A DNA stretch of 64,000 nt. It comes from Dugong dugon (Eukaryota; Chordata; Mammalia; Sirenia; Dugongidae). Numbering within the stretch: the stretch's first letter is position 1; every line of letters begins with the position of its first letter. Positions 1 to 11,674 of this stretch are shown here, one piece after another. Below the pieces are notes generated by a model, which worked only from the letters and a program-made list of their open reading frames with translations, was not told the origin of the DNA and did not search any database. Location of the stretch: NCBI GenBank assembly GCA_030035585.1, contig CM057468.1, positions 54,246,145 to 54,310,144 of the forward strand, given 5' to 3'. Both the position numbers and the translations under genes were made by a program.

Positions 1-272
1 CCATTTGCTGGTCTCCGATAGGAGTCCAAGATGGTGGATCCGTGCTGCATTAGCTGGTAGGGGACCTCTGCATGAATCTCTTCTCGCTCTCCATTCTCTG
101 TCAGTTTTCTCACTCCATTTGGTGCTTGGCTGAGTTCTTTATCTCTTTATTTGATGTTTTAGGGTTTCAGGATTGTTGTATTCTCTGTTCGGCTTAGTTT
201 TTCGGATCTTTGCTGTGGAGGGATGGCGTGGTGCTTCTACCTAGAGCGCCATTTTGCCGGAACTCTCAAATG
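1..272 (-). mobile_element. 5' end of a minus-strand L1 LINE (body lies left of the window)
   Basis: Read on the minus strand, this block begins near 'gagagttccggcaaaatggcg' and runs into an A-rich leader ('aactaagccgaacagagaat'). This resembles the 5'UTR of mammalian L1 elements ('aagatggcgg'-type start followed by purine-rich leader). The element would continue beyond base 1, so its ORFs are not visible. I infer an untruncated 5' end because the sequence turns into AT-rich DNA just after 272. No target duplication can be tested, since the 3' end is outside the window. Confidence 0.55.
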
Positions 273-335
273 CTAATTTTTTAAAAAATAGTTACTTCCC
301 TCTATATTTCAATACTTTATTTTGAAATAATTATA

Positions 336-585
336 CCCACAAAGAGCCAATGTATGGAAAATCCTTTTTTTTTTTTAATTTTAAAACAGCAGTTGAAAAA
401 AACAAAATCTTCCAACCAGTCCCATGCAACCTGCATTGAGATCTTGATTTTAGGACTTTTGTCAGTTGAAAAAATCATGACACAGCTTAGGCAATGACAT
501 ACAACAGAAAACAAAGTGCTTGTGATATTATACCCTCATTATACCTTCATCTTCCCAATTTGGACCCACTATTGTAACCTTTATA
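336..585. repeat. 250-bp insertion of unknown origin flanked by a 16-bp duplication
   Basis: The 16-mer 'ttttgaaataattata' occurs perfectly at 320-335 and 586-601, on either side of this segment. The flanks join into one old L1 3'UTR-like sequence, so the segment looks inserted. A T-run at 366-376 would be a poly(A) tail on the minus strand, but it lies 30 bp inside the left duplication. It could be a truncated retrocopy with a short extra 3' piece. No gene source is recognised. Confidence 0.45.
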
Positions 586-591
586 TTTTGA

Positions 592-883
592 AATAATTAT
601 AGAGTCAGAGGAAGTTGCAAATAGGAGGTCCCATGTATCCTTCATGCAGTTACCCCCAAAGCTGACATCTTACATAACATTTTACATAACTATAGTACAA
701 CATCAAAACCTGTAAATTGGCATTAGTACAATCCATAGACTTTGTTCAAATTTCACTAGTTTTACATACATTCATTTGTGTGTGTATGTGTATGTCTATG
801 TGTGTGTGATTGTATGCCATTTTATCACATGTGTAGATTCATGTAACCACACCCATATTAAGATACATAACTGTTCGATATCC
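592..883 (-). mobile_element. Old L1M-type LINE 3' end, left part
   Basis: The text 'agagtcagaggaagttgcaaa' through 'ttatcacatgtgtagattc' and 'aagatacataactgttcgat' is typical of old mammalian L1M 3'UTRs in reverse orientation. The element resumes after 3520 with 'gctacccctttatagacac', so it was split by the younger L1 at 899-3505. Confidence 0.65.
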
Positions 884-898
884 ACAAAGAGCCCTCTT
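884..898. repeat. Target-site duplication, left copy, of the L1 at 899-3505
   Basis: 'acaaagagccctctt' matches 'acaaagatccctctt' at 3506-3520 in 14 of 15 positions. Together they bracket the younger L1 and show that it inserted by target-primed reverse transcription into the older L1M. Confidence 0.75.
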
Positions 899-3505
899 TT
901 TTCTTTTCATTGTTGTAGTCTAAATGAAGTTTACATTTCAAGTTAGTCTCACATACAAAATTTTACACATACATTGTTATGTGACCCTAATTGCTCACCC
1001 CATTCTGCGACAGCACACTCCTCCTTTCTGTCCCTGATTCCCCACGTCCATTCAACCAGCTCCTAACCTTCTCTGTCTTTCCATCTCACCTCTGGACAGA
1101 AGCTGCCCCTTTGGTCTCTTGTATCTACTTGAGCTAAGAGGCATACTCCTCACGAGTATCACTTTATGTCCCATAGTCCAGTCCAATCCCTGTCCGAAGA
1201 GTTGGCCTTGGAAATTCTTTTAGTTCGGGGCTGATAGAGAATCCAGGGGCTGTGCTTTCTGGGGTACCTCCAGTCTCAGTCAAACCATTAAGTCTGGTCT
1301 TCTTACTAGAATTTGAGTTCTGCATCCCATCTTTCTGCAGCTCCATCAGGGACTCTCTGTTGTGTTCCCTGTCAGGGTGGTCATTGGTGGTAGCCAGGTA
1401 CCATCTAGTCCTTCTTGTCTCAGGCTGATGAAGTCTCTGGTTTTTATGGCCCTTTCTGTCTCTTGGGCTAATACTTTCCCTTTGTCTTTGGTGTTCTTCG
1501 TTCTCCTTTACTCCAGGTGGGTTGGGACCAATTAATGCATCTTAAACAGTCACTTGCAAGCTTTTAAGACCCCAGACGCTACTCATCAAAGTAGGATGCA
1601 GAACATTTTCTTAATAAGCTTTGGTATGCCAACTGATCTAGATGTCCCCTGAAAGCATGGTCCCCAGACCCCTACCCCTGCTACTCTGTCTCTCAAAGCA
1701 TTTGATTGTATTCAGGAAGCTTCTTAGCTTTGTCTTAGTCCAGTTGTGTGGACTTCACCTGTAGTGTATGCTGTCCTTCCCTTCATCTAAGATGATTCTT
1801 AGCTACTATCTAGTTAGTAAATAGCCCTCAGTCTCCCTCCTCACTCTCGTAGCCATCAAAGAATGTTTTCTTCTGTGTTTAAACTTTTTTTTGAGTTCTT
1901 ATAATAGTGGTCTTATACAGTATTTGTCCTTCTGTGACTGACTAAATTCACTCAGCATAATAAATTCCAGCTTCCTCCGTGTTATATGATGTTTCACGGC
2001 TTCATCATTGTTCTTTATCGTTGCATAGTATTCCATTGTGTGGATATACCACAATTTGTTTATCTATTTGCTGATGGGCACCTAGGTTGCTTCCATCCTT
2101 TTGCTATCATGAACAGTGCTGCAATGAACATGGGTGTGCATATATCTCTTCATGTGATGGCTCTTATTTCTCTAGGATATATTCCAAGGAGCGGGATTGC
2201 TGCATCGTATGTTACTTCTATTTCTAGCTTTTTAAGGAAGCACCAAATCGATTTCCAAAGTGGTTGTACCATTTTACATTCCCACCAATAGTGTACAAGT
2301 ATTCCAGTCTCTCCATAACCTTTCCAGCATTTATTATTTTGTGTTTTTTGGATTAAGGCTAGCCTTGTTGGAGAGAGATGGTATCTCATTGTAGTTTTGA
2401 TATGCATTTCGCTAATGGCTAATGATCGTGAGCATTTCTTCATGTGTCTGTTGGCCACCTGAATATCTCCTTTGGTGAAGTGCCTGTTCATATCCTTTGC
2501 CCATTTTTCAATTGGGTTATTTGTGTTTTTGTTGTTGAGGTTTTGCAGTATCTTGTAGATTTTAGAGATTAGATGCTGATCGGATTTGTCATAGCCAAAA
2601 ATTTTTTCCCAGTCTGTAGGTTGTCTTTTGACTCTGTTGGTAAAGTCTTTTGATGAGCATAAGTGTTTAATTTTTAGGAGTTCCCACTTATCTAATCTCT
2701 CTTCTGGTGCTTATGCATTGTTACTTATGGTTCATATTGTGTTTATGCCATGTATTAGGGCTCCTAGGGTTGTCCCTATTTTTTCTTCCATGATCTTTAT
2801 CGCTTTTGATTTTATATTTAAGTCTTTGATCCATTTTGAGTTAGTTTTTGTGCATGGTGTGAAGTATGGGTCTTGTTTCAGTTTTTTGCAGATGGATATC
2901 CAGTTATGCCAGCACCATTTGTTAGAGACTGTCTTTTCCCCAATTAACAGATTTTGGGCCTTTGTCAAAAATCAACTGCTCATAGGTGGATGAGCTTATA
3001 TCTGGATTCTCAACTCTGTTCCATTGGTCTATGTATCTGTTGTTGTACCAGTACCAGGCTGTTTTGACTACCGTGGTGGTATAATAGGTTCTAAAATCAG
3101 ATAGTGTAAGGCCTCCAACTTTGTAATGCTTTATTTATTCGGGACCTCTTCCCTTTCTATATGAAGTTGATGATTTGTTTCTCCATCTCATTAAAAAATG
3201 CCGGTGGAATTTGGATAGGGATTGCAATGTATCTGTAGATTGCTTTGGGTAGAATTGACATTTTCACTATGTTGCGTCTACCTATCCATGAGCAAGGTAT
3301 GTTTTTCCACTTATGCAGGTCTCTTAGTTTCTTGCAGTAGTGTCTTGTAGTTTTCTGTGTTTATATATTTGATGTCTCTGGTTAGATTTTTTCCTAAGTA
3401 TTTTATCTTCTTGTGGGCTATTGTATACGGTATTGATTTGGTAATTTCCTCTTCAAGGTTTTCCTTGTTGGTGTAAAGGAATCCAACTGATTTTTGTATG
3501 TTTAC
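899..3505 (-). mobile_element. 5'-truncated L1 LINE (3'UTR plus C-terminal ORF2), minus strand
   Basis: The plus strand starts with a T-rich run (decayed poly(A) tail), then about 1 kb of lineage-specific 3'UTR (about 915-1960), then the reverse complement of the ORF2 C-terminal region. A minus-strand frame at 2150-2491 shows L1 ORF2 residues such as '[17 protein letters not shown]', 'HYWWECKMVQPLWKS' and 'AAIPLLGIYP'. Frameshifts elsewhere mark it as dead. The same 3'UTR recurs at about 46660-49270 (minus) and about 56040-57030 (plus). The 15-bp TSDs (884-898, 3506-3520) fix both ends. Confidence 0.9.
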
Positions 3506-4140
3506 ACAAAGATCCCTCTTGCTACCCCTTTATAGACACAATCATCCCTCTCTTTACTTTCTCCTCAACCCCCTATGTCTCATCCCTAATCCCTGGTGAT
3601 CACTAATCTGTTCTCCGTCTCTTTAATTTCACCATTATAAATGGAATAAAAATTATTGTTATTATACTGGAAGAATGCAGTATGAAACCTTTTGAGATTG
3701 GCTTTTTAACTCAGTATAATTCCCTTGAGATTCATCCAAGTAGTTGTATTCAAATAACTAAAAACTCTTTGCCAGTGAGTTGATTACAACTCATAGCAAC
3801 CCCATAGGACAGAGTTGAACTGCCCCATAGGGTTTCCGAGCAGTGGCTGGTGGATTCGAACTGCTGACCTTTTGGTTGGCAGCCGAGCCCTTGACCACTG
3901 CACCACCAGGGCTCCAGTCGTATAAACAATTTCTTTTCATTACCGAGTGTATTTCATGATACAGGTGTATCATATAGTCTTTAACTATTCACTCATTGAA
4001 AGACTTTTTGGTTGTTTCCAATTCTTTGCTATTACAGGTAAAGCCACTATGAACATTCATGTACATATTTTGTGGAGACATAAGCTTAAGTTTCTCTGGA
4101 TAAATGCCCAGGAGTGTGATTATTTGACCATATGTAAGTG
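3506..4140 (-). mobile_element. Old L1M-type LINE, right part, interrupted by a SINE
   Basis: The sequence from 'gctacccctttatagacac' through 'tcatccaagtagttgtatt', and on from 3920 through 'cagtgtgattatttgacc'-like text, reads as the reverse complement of an old L1 3' region and ORF2 tail. A minus frame at 3989-4177 contains 'LLGIYPEKLKLMSPQNMYMNVHS', an ORF2-like remnant. The SINE at 3750-3915 interrupts it. Confidence 0.65.
3750..3915 (-). mobile_element. Afrotherian tRNA-type SINE, minus strand
   Basis: On plus it reads tail to head: '...gagttgattacaactcatagcaacccc' to 'gaccactgcaccaccagggctcc'. The flanks 'agttgtat' (3742-3749) and 'agtcgtat' (3916-3923) look like a short TSD with one mismatch. 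It sits inside the old L1M. Confidence 0.85.
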
Positions 4141-4316
4141 CGCAGATTTTGGACTCGCCAGCCCCACAATTGGTCAAGCCAATTTAAAAAAAAAACAACA
4201 ACTCCCTAGATAGATAGATAAATACGAATATATGTAAGTACGTATGTATATGCATGTCTATATATCTATCTATATCCTATTGGCTCTGTTTTCTCTGGAG
4301 AACCCTGACTAATACA
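4141..4316. repeat. Repeat tail with degenerate TAGA/TATC microsatellite
   Basis: A stretch with 'gattttggactcgccagcccc' is followed by tetranucleotide repeats (about 4207-4275) and 'ctctgttttctctggagaac' leading into 'cctgactaatacattg'. This layout is familiar from an abundant mammalian interspersed repeat, but I cannot name the family with confidence. Confidence 0.5.
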
Positions 4317-6390
4317 TTGCCCCAGTCAGTCCCTTTCATATAGAAATAGAAATTCTGGGGCCACTACTGCCAACTGGGAAGGATTTCCTGTCTCCCCACT
4401 CTCCTACCCTCTACTCTAAAGCCCCCCCATTATATAATTTCAGAAGCAGCTCTATAAGCAAAAATCTTGAGACCATAGGGTGTCAAAACTTTGTCAGAAC
4501 AAGCTGAGCACACTAAAGCAAGGGTGGAAGCATGGTAACCCAGGCAGAATTTCTTTTTTTTTTACTATTCATACATATCCGTAGTAACAGCTGCTTTTAC
4601 GCTTGGTGTGACAGGCAGAAGCAGGGCAAGTGTCAAACTACCAATGATAGTGACAATTTAGTGGGTCCTCCATTCACTAAGTACTTAAAATTCTTTTGCA
4701 TAATTACGGACATTTCTCTTTAAAAATATGTACGTATTAGTTTTAGCACAACTAATGATAGCTTTTCTGACACAGGATGTCTTTAGTTTTTCTCAATAAA
4801 TTGCAATCTTTTTATTTTTTTATTATGGGTTTTGGAATGAAGATTGATTTTTGAACCATTTTGTGCTACCCTGCCATTGCACAGTTCACATTTCAATAAT
4901 TAAATATAAACATGCTCCCTCAAAGAACAGAGTCACTTAAAATATGGCAGTCAGTGCTTCATTAATAATCGATTTACAGAATCTTTCGTCGTGGAAACGA
5001 CAGCCTCTCGAAGCTGTTATGACACTGTCAGTCTTGCTAAAGCAGGTAAGAATTACTCCTTGAGCTCCAAACAGTCACAAATAGCAATGGTTTCCTTGGA
5101 GACTCAGCAGCAAAGCTAAAGCACTGTATCTACCAGCCTGGATGTGCCAAACTAGAGGGGTGTCTCTCTTCAGAGATGAATCCGTCTTCCCCAGTTGGGA
5201 AACTTCTGGCCCAGGCCTAGGGAATAACTATAAATGATTGTTAATGAGGAAAAAAAAAAGAAAAACAAAAAACAAGAGACATGCTTCCAGCAGGGTCGAG
5301 GCAGCTAACGTGTCAGCTTGTGGGTTAGGCCAAGGCTGTGGTCAGAGCAGCAGCCCCACGCAGCCTGGTCTGCAGCTCGAGGGAGTCAGACAGCAGCAGG
5401 ACCAGCTCTGGTTATTCATGAGTCACCCCAAGTGAAAAGCCTCCTGTCTGTGCTTCTTGACAGATAACAGCCAAGTCGCAAGGCAGAAGGAGAAAGGAGA
5501 CAAAGATGACGCAAGTCATATTTTTAAAAAGGAACATACAATAATTCTGGTCCCCTCACTCTTCTTTTCATGTTATATTATTTGTGGAGCCAAACAAATT
5601 GGTGCTCTTTTGGTAATCTCAGGATTCTGGATGTTCTTCTTGGGATGCTATGGATGGAATTGCATTTTGTTTTTCCTTCTCCCATACTCTTTTTAGCGTT
5701 TCTTCCCAGGGAGGTAAAGATCTATAGGGGCGATTTAAAGCATACTTGGGAACCAGATGCATATCTCTCATCTCCCTACCACCCCTGGGCATCTTGCCTG
5801 GAGGAGGGGGCCAGGGCCTCAGCAATGGAAGTGGAAACAGAGGATTCATATTTGATTCAGATTCTGAGGGGACAAGAAGCAATATGACCCTATGGGCATT
5901 AAGTACCTGCATACAATTATGTGCCAATAGGAGAAGACAGGACATTGCAAAAAAATTTACATGTGCTTTTGAAAAATACATTTGCCTAAATTGCATAGCA
6001 GCTACTGGATTGTTAGCCTGCATTTTTCACTAAATGTACCTTTTAAAGTTACCTGCTGCAAATTCTGAGTGACAAAACATGGGAAATACGGACTCGTGAC
6101 ACACTGCATTTATGTAAACTACATTTTATATAAGCTGTTGCATCTGGAAATTGTTATCAGGCACAAGTCTTTACCATGAGGATTCATCTTCATTCACTCC
6201 CCATGGAAGCTTATTTGGCATAGCAAATGAGGTATACTATGTGCATGATATTCTTTAAATTATACCCATTACTTTATGAAAGATGATTCAATTACACTGT
6301 GTAATACCTACTCCCTTGAACAAATAAAAGTGACTCCCTATTAACTGTCCCTGTCTGTATGATTTCTATTCATTGGTGCTTATTTCATGC
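4317..6390. other. Unique, mostly repeat-free DNA
   Basis: No recognisable transposon or exon. Several open frames of 60-134 codons overlap on both strands (5238-6033) but show no domain, no codon-pattern preference and no conserved start context. I treat them as chance frames. Confidence 0.5.
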
Positions 6391-6394
6391 TTCC

Positions 6395-6620
6395 TGAGAG
6401 GCACAGTGGTTAAGATTAGGAGCCTTGGAACCAGGCAGATATGGGGTTCAAATAACAGCTCTTCCACTTACTATTTGTGTGGGTGTGGGCAAGATTACAA
6501 CACTTGGTTTTCTCATCTGAAAATGGAAATAATGGGTCCTACTTCAAGGGATCATTATAGCAATTGAATAAAATAATATAAGTGAAGAGAGAACTAGTAT
6601 ACACACAGTAAAAACGAGAA
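6395..6620 (+). mobile_element. MIR SINE, plus strand
   Basis: It shows 'gaggcacagtggttaagatta', 'accaggcagatatggggttca', 'tcttccacttac' and 'ttttctcatctgaaaatgg' in the order of the MIR consensus (tRNA-type head, core, L2-like tail). Confidence 0.8.
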
Positions 6621-7071
6621 CCATTCATTGTTTAACTGATGGTATTTTACATTCATGACTTATTTCAGTTTAAATATTTAAAATCGCATTCATTTAATCA
6701 ATTCTTTGTAGTTTTTTTTTACTATCTCTGGATAATATACTAATTTAGATGTTTTTATTCATTAAGCTGAATTTTGTCTAAATTATGCAATTTTAATTAA
6801 ACCAAAAAAAAGATACAAATCTTTTCCAAATGTATCAAAAAAATCAATGTATTCTAAGTTCTAATTTTCCCTACGTATGTCAATGTGTAGTTTACTGAGT
6901 GCCAAAGAGACTAAATTACCTTTATAGTTTATTCTCTCAAATATCATTCTTTGTCAGTACAGCAACAGATATTTATTACTCTGTTCTAGCAGCAAAGTGC
7001 TAGGCCTCCTAAATCTTTTGTGACATGTACTCGTTGTCATAAAATCAGCGTCGGCATATAGTACTATCCTG

Positions 7072-7251
7072 TTATAGTTGTTAGTTGCCATTGAGTCAAT
7101 TCCAACTCAAGACGACCTCACAAGTGCAGAGGAGAACTACTCCATAGGGTATTCAAGGCTATGAACTTTTGGAAGCAGATCACCAGGCCTGTCTTCTGAG
7201 GCACCTCTGGGTGGCTGCAAACTGTCAGCCTTTTGGCTAGTAGTTGGGCAC
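7072..7251 (-). mobile_element. Afrotherian SINE, minus strand, left part
   Basis: It begins 'gttgttagttgccattgagtc', the reverse complement of the SINE/RTE tail, and continues to 'tagtagttgggcac'. It is split by the solo LTR at 7252-7772 and resumes with 'ttaaccatttgtgatatcc'. Confidence 0.85.
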
Positions 7252-7772
7252 TGTCTTAGTCACCTAATGCTGCTCTAACAGAAATACCACAAGTGGATGG
7301 CTTTCACAAAGAGACATTTATTTTCTCACAGTCCAGTAGGCTACAAGTCCAAATTCAGGGCGCCAGCTCCGGGGGAAGACTTTTTCTCTTTGTTGGCTCT
7401 GGAGGAAGGTCCTTGTTATCGTCAGTCTTCCTCTGGTCTGGGAGCATCTCAGCGCAGGAACCTCAGGTCCAAAGGATGCACTCTGCTCCCAGCACTGCTT
7501 TCTTGGTGGTATGAGGTTCCCCCCTCTCTGCTTGCTTCCCTTTCCTTTTATCTCTTATAAGGTAAAAGGTGGTGCAGGCCACATCCTAGGGAAACTCCCT
7601 TTACATTGGATCAGGGATATGACCTGGGTAAGGGTGCTGTTACAATCCCTCCCTAACCCTCTTTAACATAAAATTACAATCACAAAATGGAGGCCAACCA
7701 CACAATTCTGGGAATCATGGCCCAGCCAAATTGATACACACATTTTTGGGGGACTTAATTCAAACCATGACA
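7252..7772 (-). mobile_element. Solo LTR, MaLR/ERVL-like, minus strand
   Basis: The plus strand starts TGTCTTAG and ends CCATGACA, with a perfect 5-bp TSD 'ggcac' at 7247-7251 and 7773-7777. The minus strand starts TGTCATGGTTTGAATTAAG and ends in AACTAAGACA-like text with an upstream AATAAA, as in MaLR LTRs. It is 521 bp long with no internal coding region, so it is a solo LTR. A close relative lies at 41771-42271 and a plus-strand relative at 16297-16823. It landed inside a SINE, so it is younger than that SINE. Confidence 0.9.
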
Positions 7773-7777
7773 GGCAC

Positions 7778-7804
7778 TTAACCATTTGTGATATCCAGGG
7801 ACTC
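7778..7804 (-). mobile_element. Afrotherian SINE, right part (head end) after the LTR
   Basis: 'ttaaccatttgtgatatccagg' followed by 'gactcc' is the reverse complement of the SINE head, completing the copy that starts at 7072. Confidence 0.8.
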
Positions 7805-8312
7805 CTCGTATAATTCTAAAATAAAATGAAAACTTTATATCAATTTTAATAGATTTTATATTAAATTTAATGGGTCCAGCTTCATGGAAAATTTTATTTT
7901 TGTCAATCCATTTTTCAGTACCCTGGGGCATGTTAATTTTCCAAACATGTATTTTGCTTTATAGGTATATATCTGTGTATATTTGTTTCCAGCGTGGCTC
8001 AGAGCCATACCCTTCCGAAATTTTCATGGTTACCTTGGTAGTAAACAGTCGATTTTCAAAGACACCGATTGATTTCTGTACTATTCGGGTGATGCTAAAG
8101 TGGTCAGACACTCTAACATGTTCCAGAAAATTTTATGTGGCTGAGAAATAAAACTTCTGCAGTAATATTTTGTGCTCTATTATTTTTTAATTTATTCATC
8201 ACTCTATAAATTTGTTGAATGTCCCTGTACATTATTCTTGGCACTGCACTACCTTTCCTGGAGGTTTAAAATGATGGGTCATTGAGTCAAACCCTCCACC
8301 TGCATTGCCTTA
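7805..8312. other. Unique DNA
   Basis: AT-rich sequence without a recognised repeat. A 93-codon open frame at 7870-8151 has no recognisable domain and is treated as chance. Confidence 0.4.
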
Positions 8313-8521
8313 CTAATACCAGTTGCTGTTGAGTTGACTCTGACTCATGGTAACCTAATGTGTGTCAGAGTAGAACTGTGCTCCATAAAGGTTTTCGATG
8401 GCTGAATTTTTGGAAGTAGTTCTCCAGGCCTATTTTCTAAGGTGTCTCTGGGTAGACTTGAACCTCCAAACTTCTGGTTAGCCGCCGAACACATTAACCA
8501 TTTGCACCATCCAGGGACTCT
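8313..8521 (-). mobile_element. Afrotherian SINE, minus strand
   Basis: It reads 'ttgctgttgagttgactctg' through 'taaccatttgcaccatccag' with 'ggactct' at the head end. It is full-length and diverged. It belongs to the subfamily whose middle contains 'aggtgtctctgggtagactt'. Confidence 0.85.
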
Positions 8522-8854
8522 ACCTTAGCCTTAGATTACTGAAAATCAAGACCCAGAGCCAGCTGTTTGAGAAGAGGGTCCTGGCCTGCCTATGTGTGGC
8601 CAGTATTAGGTAAGGAAAGTAACCCACAGGGCCAAAAAAGTATTTTTTACCAGCTGGTGCTAAAAAGACTTAATGCTTGTTACCAACAACCCTTCATTTG
8701 CAAACATCATAGAGGGAAATAACCTGAATCCAATTCTCATGTCTGATCACTTGACAAGACTACATTTTTGAGAGATTTCTTTTCCCCTCACTATGTAAAT
8801 ATGACAGAAGACTCCAAACTTTTGATTTCAGAACCATGGACTTAAAGAATTTTA

Positions 8855-8970
8855 GAGCTGGAAAGGACTTAGGAATTCTCTAGTACCTTTTATCATTTTA
8901 TAGACTTAAGGGTCTCAAAGCTAAATTCCTAGCCCAAGGTCAGGTGGAAAAGCAGGAACAGGGATTTTGG
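8855..8970 (-). mobile_element. MIR-related fragment, minus strand
   Basis: 'ttagagctggaaaggactta', then 'tcattttatagacttaaggg' and 'agcccaaggtcaggtgg', follow the reverse complement of MIR/MIR3-type elements. The fragment is diverged and partial. Confidence 0.55.
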
Positions 8971-8972
8971 GA

Positions 8973-9120
8973 TGTATGTGGCGCAGTGGTTAAGAGTTCA
9001 GCTGCTAACCTAAAGGTCGGCAGTTCGAATCCACCAGCTGCTCCTTGGAAACCCTGTGGGGCAGTTCTACTCTGTCCTATAGGGTTGCTGAGTCGGAAAT
9101 GACTTGATGGCAAACGATTT
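8973..9120 (+). mobile_element. Afrotherian SINE, plus strand (short form)
   Basis: The head 'tgtggcgcagtggttaagag' with B-box-like 'cggcagttcgaatcc' runs into 'ggggcagttctactctgtcc' and the RTE-like tail 'gggttgctgagtcgg'. The middle A-rich spacer is missing, as in shorter SINE subfamilies. Confidence 0.9.
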
Positions 9121-9143
9121 GTTTGTTTTAATTCACTGATTCA

Positions 9144-9348
9144 AGAAGCCCTGCTGGCGCAACAGTTAAGTGCTCGGCTACTAACTGAAAAATCCGAGGT
9201 TCCAACTCACCAGTGGTTCCTCCGGAGAGAAGACCTGGCAATCTGCTCTGGTAAAAATTACAGTTTAGGAAACCCTATGGGGCAGTTTTACTCTGTCTCA
9301 TTGGGTTGCTGAGATGGAATCAACTTGACAGCACCTAACAACAACAAA
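9144..9348 (+). mobile_element. Afrotherian SINE, plus strand, with TSD
   Basis: The head 'agaagccctgctggcgcaac' runs to a tail 'gcacctaacaacaacaaa'. The TSD is 'attcactgattca' at 9131-9143 and 'actcactgattta' at 9349-9361 (11 of 13). The tail matches the RTE 3' end, supporting RTE-driven mobilisation. Confidence 0.9.
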
Positions 9349-9621
9349 ACTCACTGATTTAGAATTCTTTTTTACCTTGAAATCTTGAGCGCACCAGGGT
9401 GTACAGGGCATGGAATAAGGGATGGAATGAAAAATGTGTTTTACATGATTAAAGATCTGTGTTAACCAAATATTTATCAATGCTTAAAATAAAATATTAT
9501 AGGAATAAATAAATTCCACACTAAATATTTTTGATAAAAATGTTAGTTAAAAATTTTTTACTTTTTATCTGTCAGTGGCCTATTACATCCACTTGTCTTT
9601 TCTCATTCTTGATTTCTCTGG

Positions 9622-9636
9622 AGCATATGACTTTTT
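9622..9636. repeat. Target-site duplication of L1 at 9637-11110
   Basis: 'agcatatgacttttt' at 9622-9636 is repeated perfectly at 11111-11125, bracketing a 5'-truncated L1. Confidence 0.85.
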
Positions 9637-11110
9637 TTTCATTGTAGTAAAATATATGTGACAAAGAGTTTGCCATTTTAACTATTTTTAAGTGTACAAT
9701 TCAGGACAGCTACCATCACGTGTATCCATTTCCAAAAAGTAATATCACCCCAAATAACAACTCAATACCCCTTCAGCAAAAACTTACATTCTCTCCTCCT
9801 CCAGTCCCTGGTCACCACTAATAAACTTTTCTATCTATGTAATCGCCTTATCTAAGTATTTCATACAAGTGGGATCGTACAATATTTATCCTTTTGTGTC
9901 TGATTTATTTCACTCAGCATAACGTTTTCAAGGTTCATCCACGTTATTGCCTGCATCAGAATTTCATTTCTCTTTATGGCTGAATAATATTCCATTGTAT
10001 GTATATACCACATTTCGTTTGACAATTGGCTTGTTTACACTATTGACTACTGTGAGTAGTGCTGCAATGAACATTGGCATACATGTATTTGTGTCACTGC
10101 TTTCAAGTCTCTTGGGTATATAGCTAGGAGTAGAATTGCTGAGTCCTCTGCTAGTTCTATGTTTAATTTTTTGAGGAACCACCACACTGTGGTCCTAGTG
10201 ACCGGACCATTTTACATTTCCACCAGCAATGCAAGAGAGTTGCATTTTCTCCACATCCTCACCAACACCTGTTGGTTTTTGTTTTTCTGATAATAGCCAT
10301 TCTAGTAGGTGTGAGGTGGTATCTCAAGGTGGGTTTGATTTGCATTTGCTTAATGACTAATGGTGGTTAGTATGTTTTCATGTGCTTACTGGCCATTTGT
10401 ATATCTTTTTTTGAGAACTGTCTGTTCAAGTCCTTTGCCCATTTTTAAATAGATTGTCTTCTTGCTGCTGAGTTGTAGGAGTTCTTTATAGATTCTTGAT
10501 AGTAAATCCTTATCAGATAGTATGGTTACCAAATATTTTCTCCTATTCTGTAGATTGTCTCTTCACTTCCCTGTTAAATCCTTTGCTACACAAATTTTTT
10601 TTATTTTGATGAAGTTCAATCTATTTCCTCTTCTGTTGCTCATGTTTTTGGAATCCAGTGTTGAAACAAGGTCTTGAAATTTTATCCCGAAGCTTTCTTC
10701 TATGAGTTTTATGGTTTTAGTCCTTATATTTAGGTCACAGATCCATTCTGAGTTAATTTTTGTATATGTTGTGAGGTACGATATAAGAATTCATTCTTTT
10801 GCATGTGGAGAATCAGTTGTACCAGCACTATTTATTGAAAAGACTATTCTTTCCTCATTTAATGGAGTTAGCATCCTTGTTGAAAAGCAATTGGCTATAG
10901 ATGTATGAGTTTATTTTTGAACTCTCAATTCTAATTTATTGGTCTAAGTGTCTACCCTTATACCAGTACCACAATGTTTGATTATTGTAGTTTTGTTTTG
11001 AAATAGGGACGTATGAGTCCTCCTATTTTGTACTTTTTCAGATTGTTTTGGCTCTTCAGGATCCCTTACATTTCCATATGAATTTGATGAATCTCCATTT
11101 CTACAAAAAA
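9637..11110 (-). mobile_element. 5'-truncated L1 (L1MA/L1MB-like), minus strand
   Basis: It begins with T-rich tail remnants and 'gtagtaaaatatatgtgac', then 'tttaagtgtacaattcagga', the classic reversed 3' end of mid-age L1s. It continues into reversed ORF2 ('tggctgaataatattccatt', 'gatttgcatttgcttaatg'). A perfect 15-bp TSD fixes the ends. It is an older 3'UTR type than the L1s at 899-3505 and 46646-52583. The coding frame is broken. Confidence 0.9.
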
Positions 11111-11125
11111 AGCATATGACTTTTT

Positions 11126-11674
11126 ATTGTAAGAAATTCTGTAAAGAAACTCTTTGCATATGAAACTTTTTGAATGAATTCCTTGGAAAATTTTCCCAGT
11201 ATTCCTGGATCAAAGTGTATGAATATTTGGGGAGAGGAATAAGCAACCATGATTTCAAGATCAAGCGTGATAAACATTGAGTCTTCACAAGCATTGTGAT
11301 CTTGCTAATAAAGCCTCCTTGCCTTTAGAGGTAGGAATTCACCGTCCACATTCTCTTCATGCCTCTTCTTGTTCCTGGATCTGGAATAGAATCCCTTGGC
11401 TAAGCCTCTAACCCTCTTTCTTTTCTATATTTCTTATATTTTTTCTATATTTCTTCCTTGAAGAACTATATGGCCTGACAATTATTACATTTGTACAGGT
11501 GGCTTCTAAATCTATGTCATTGCTTGGACCTTTCTGAACCTCAGTTTTGTATTTTCAGTAATGGCTGGTAATTTTCAAATGGCCTATGCATCTTCCAAGT
11601 CAATATATCTAATATCAAGCATTATCTTCTCCCTTCAAATCAGCTTTTCCTCCTGCCTTATCTATTCCTGACAA
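11126..11674. other. Unique DNA
   Basis: AT-rich with pyrimidine-rich stretches around 11420-11460. No repeat family or exon recognised. Confidence 0.4.
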
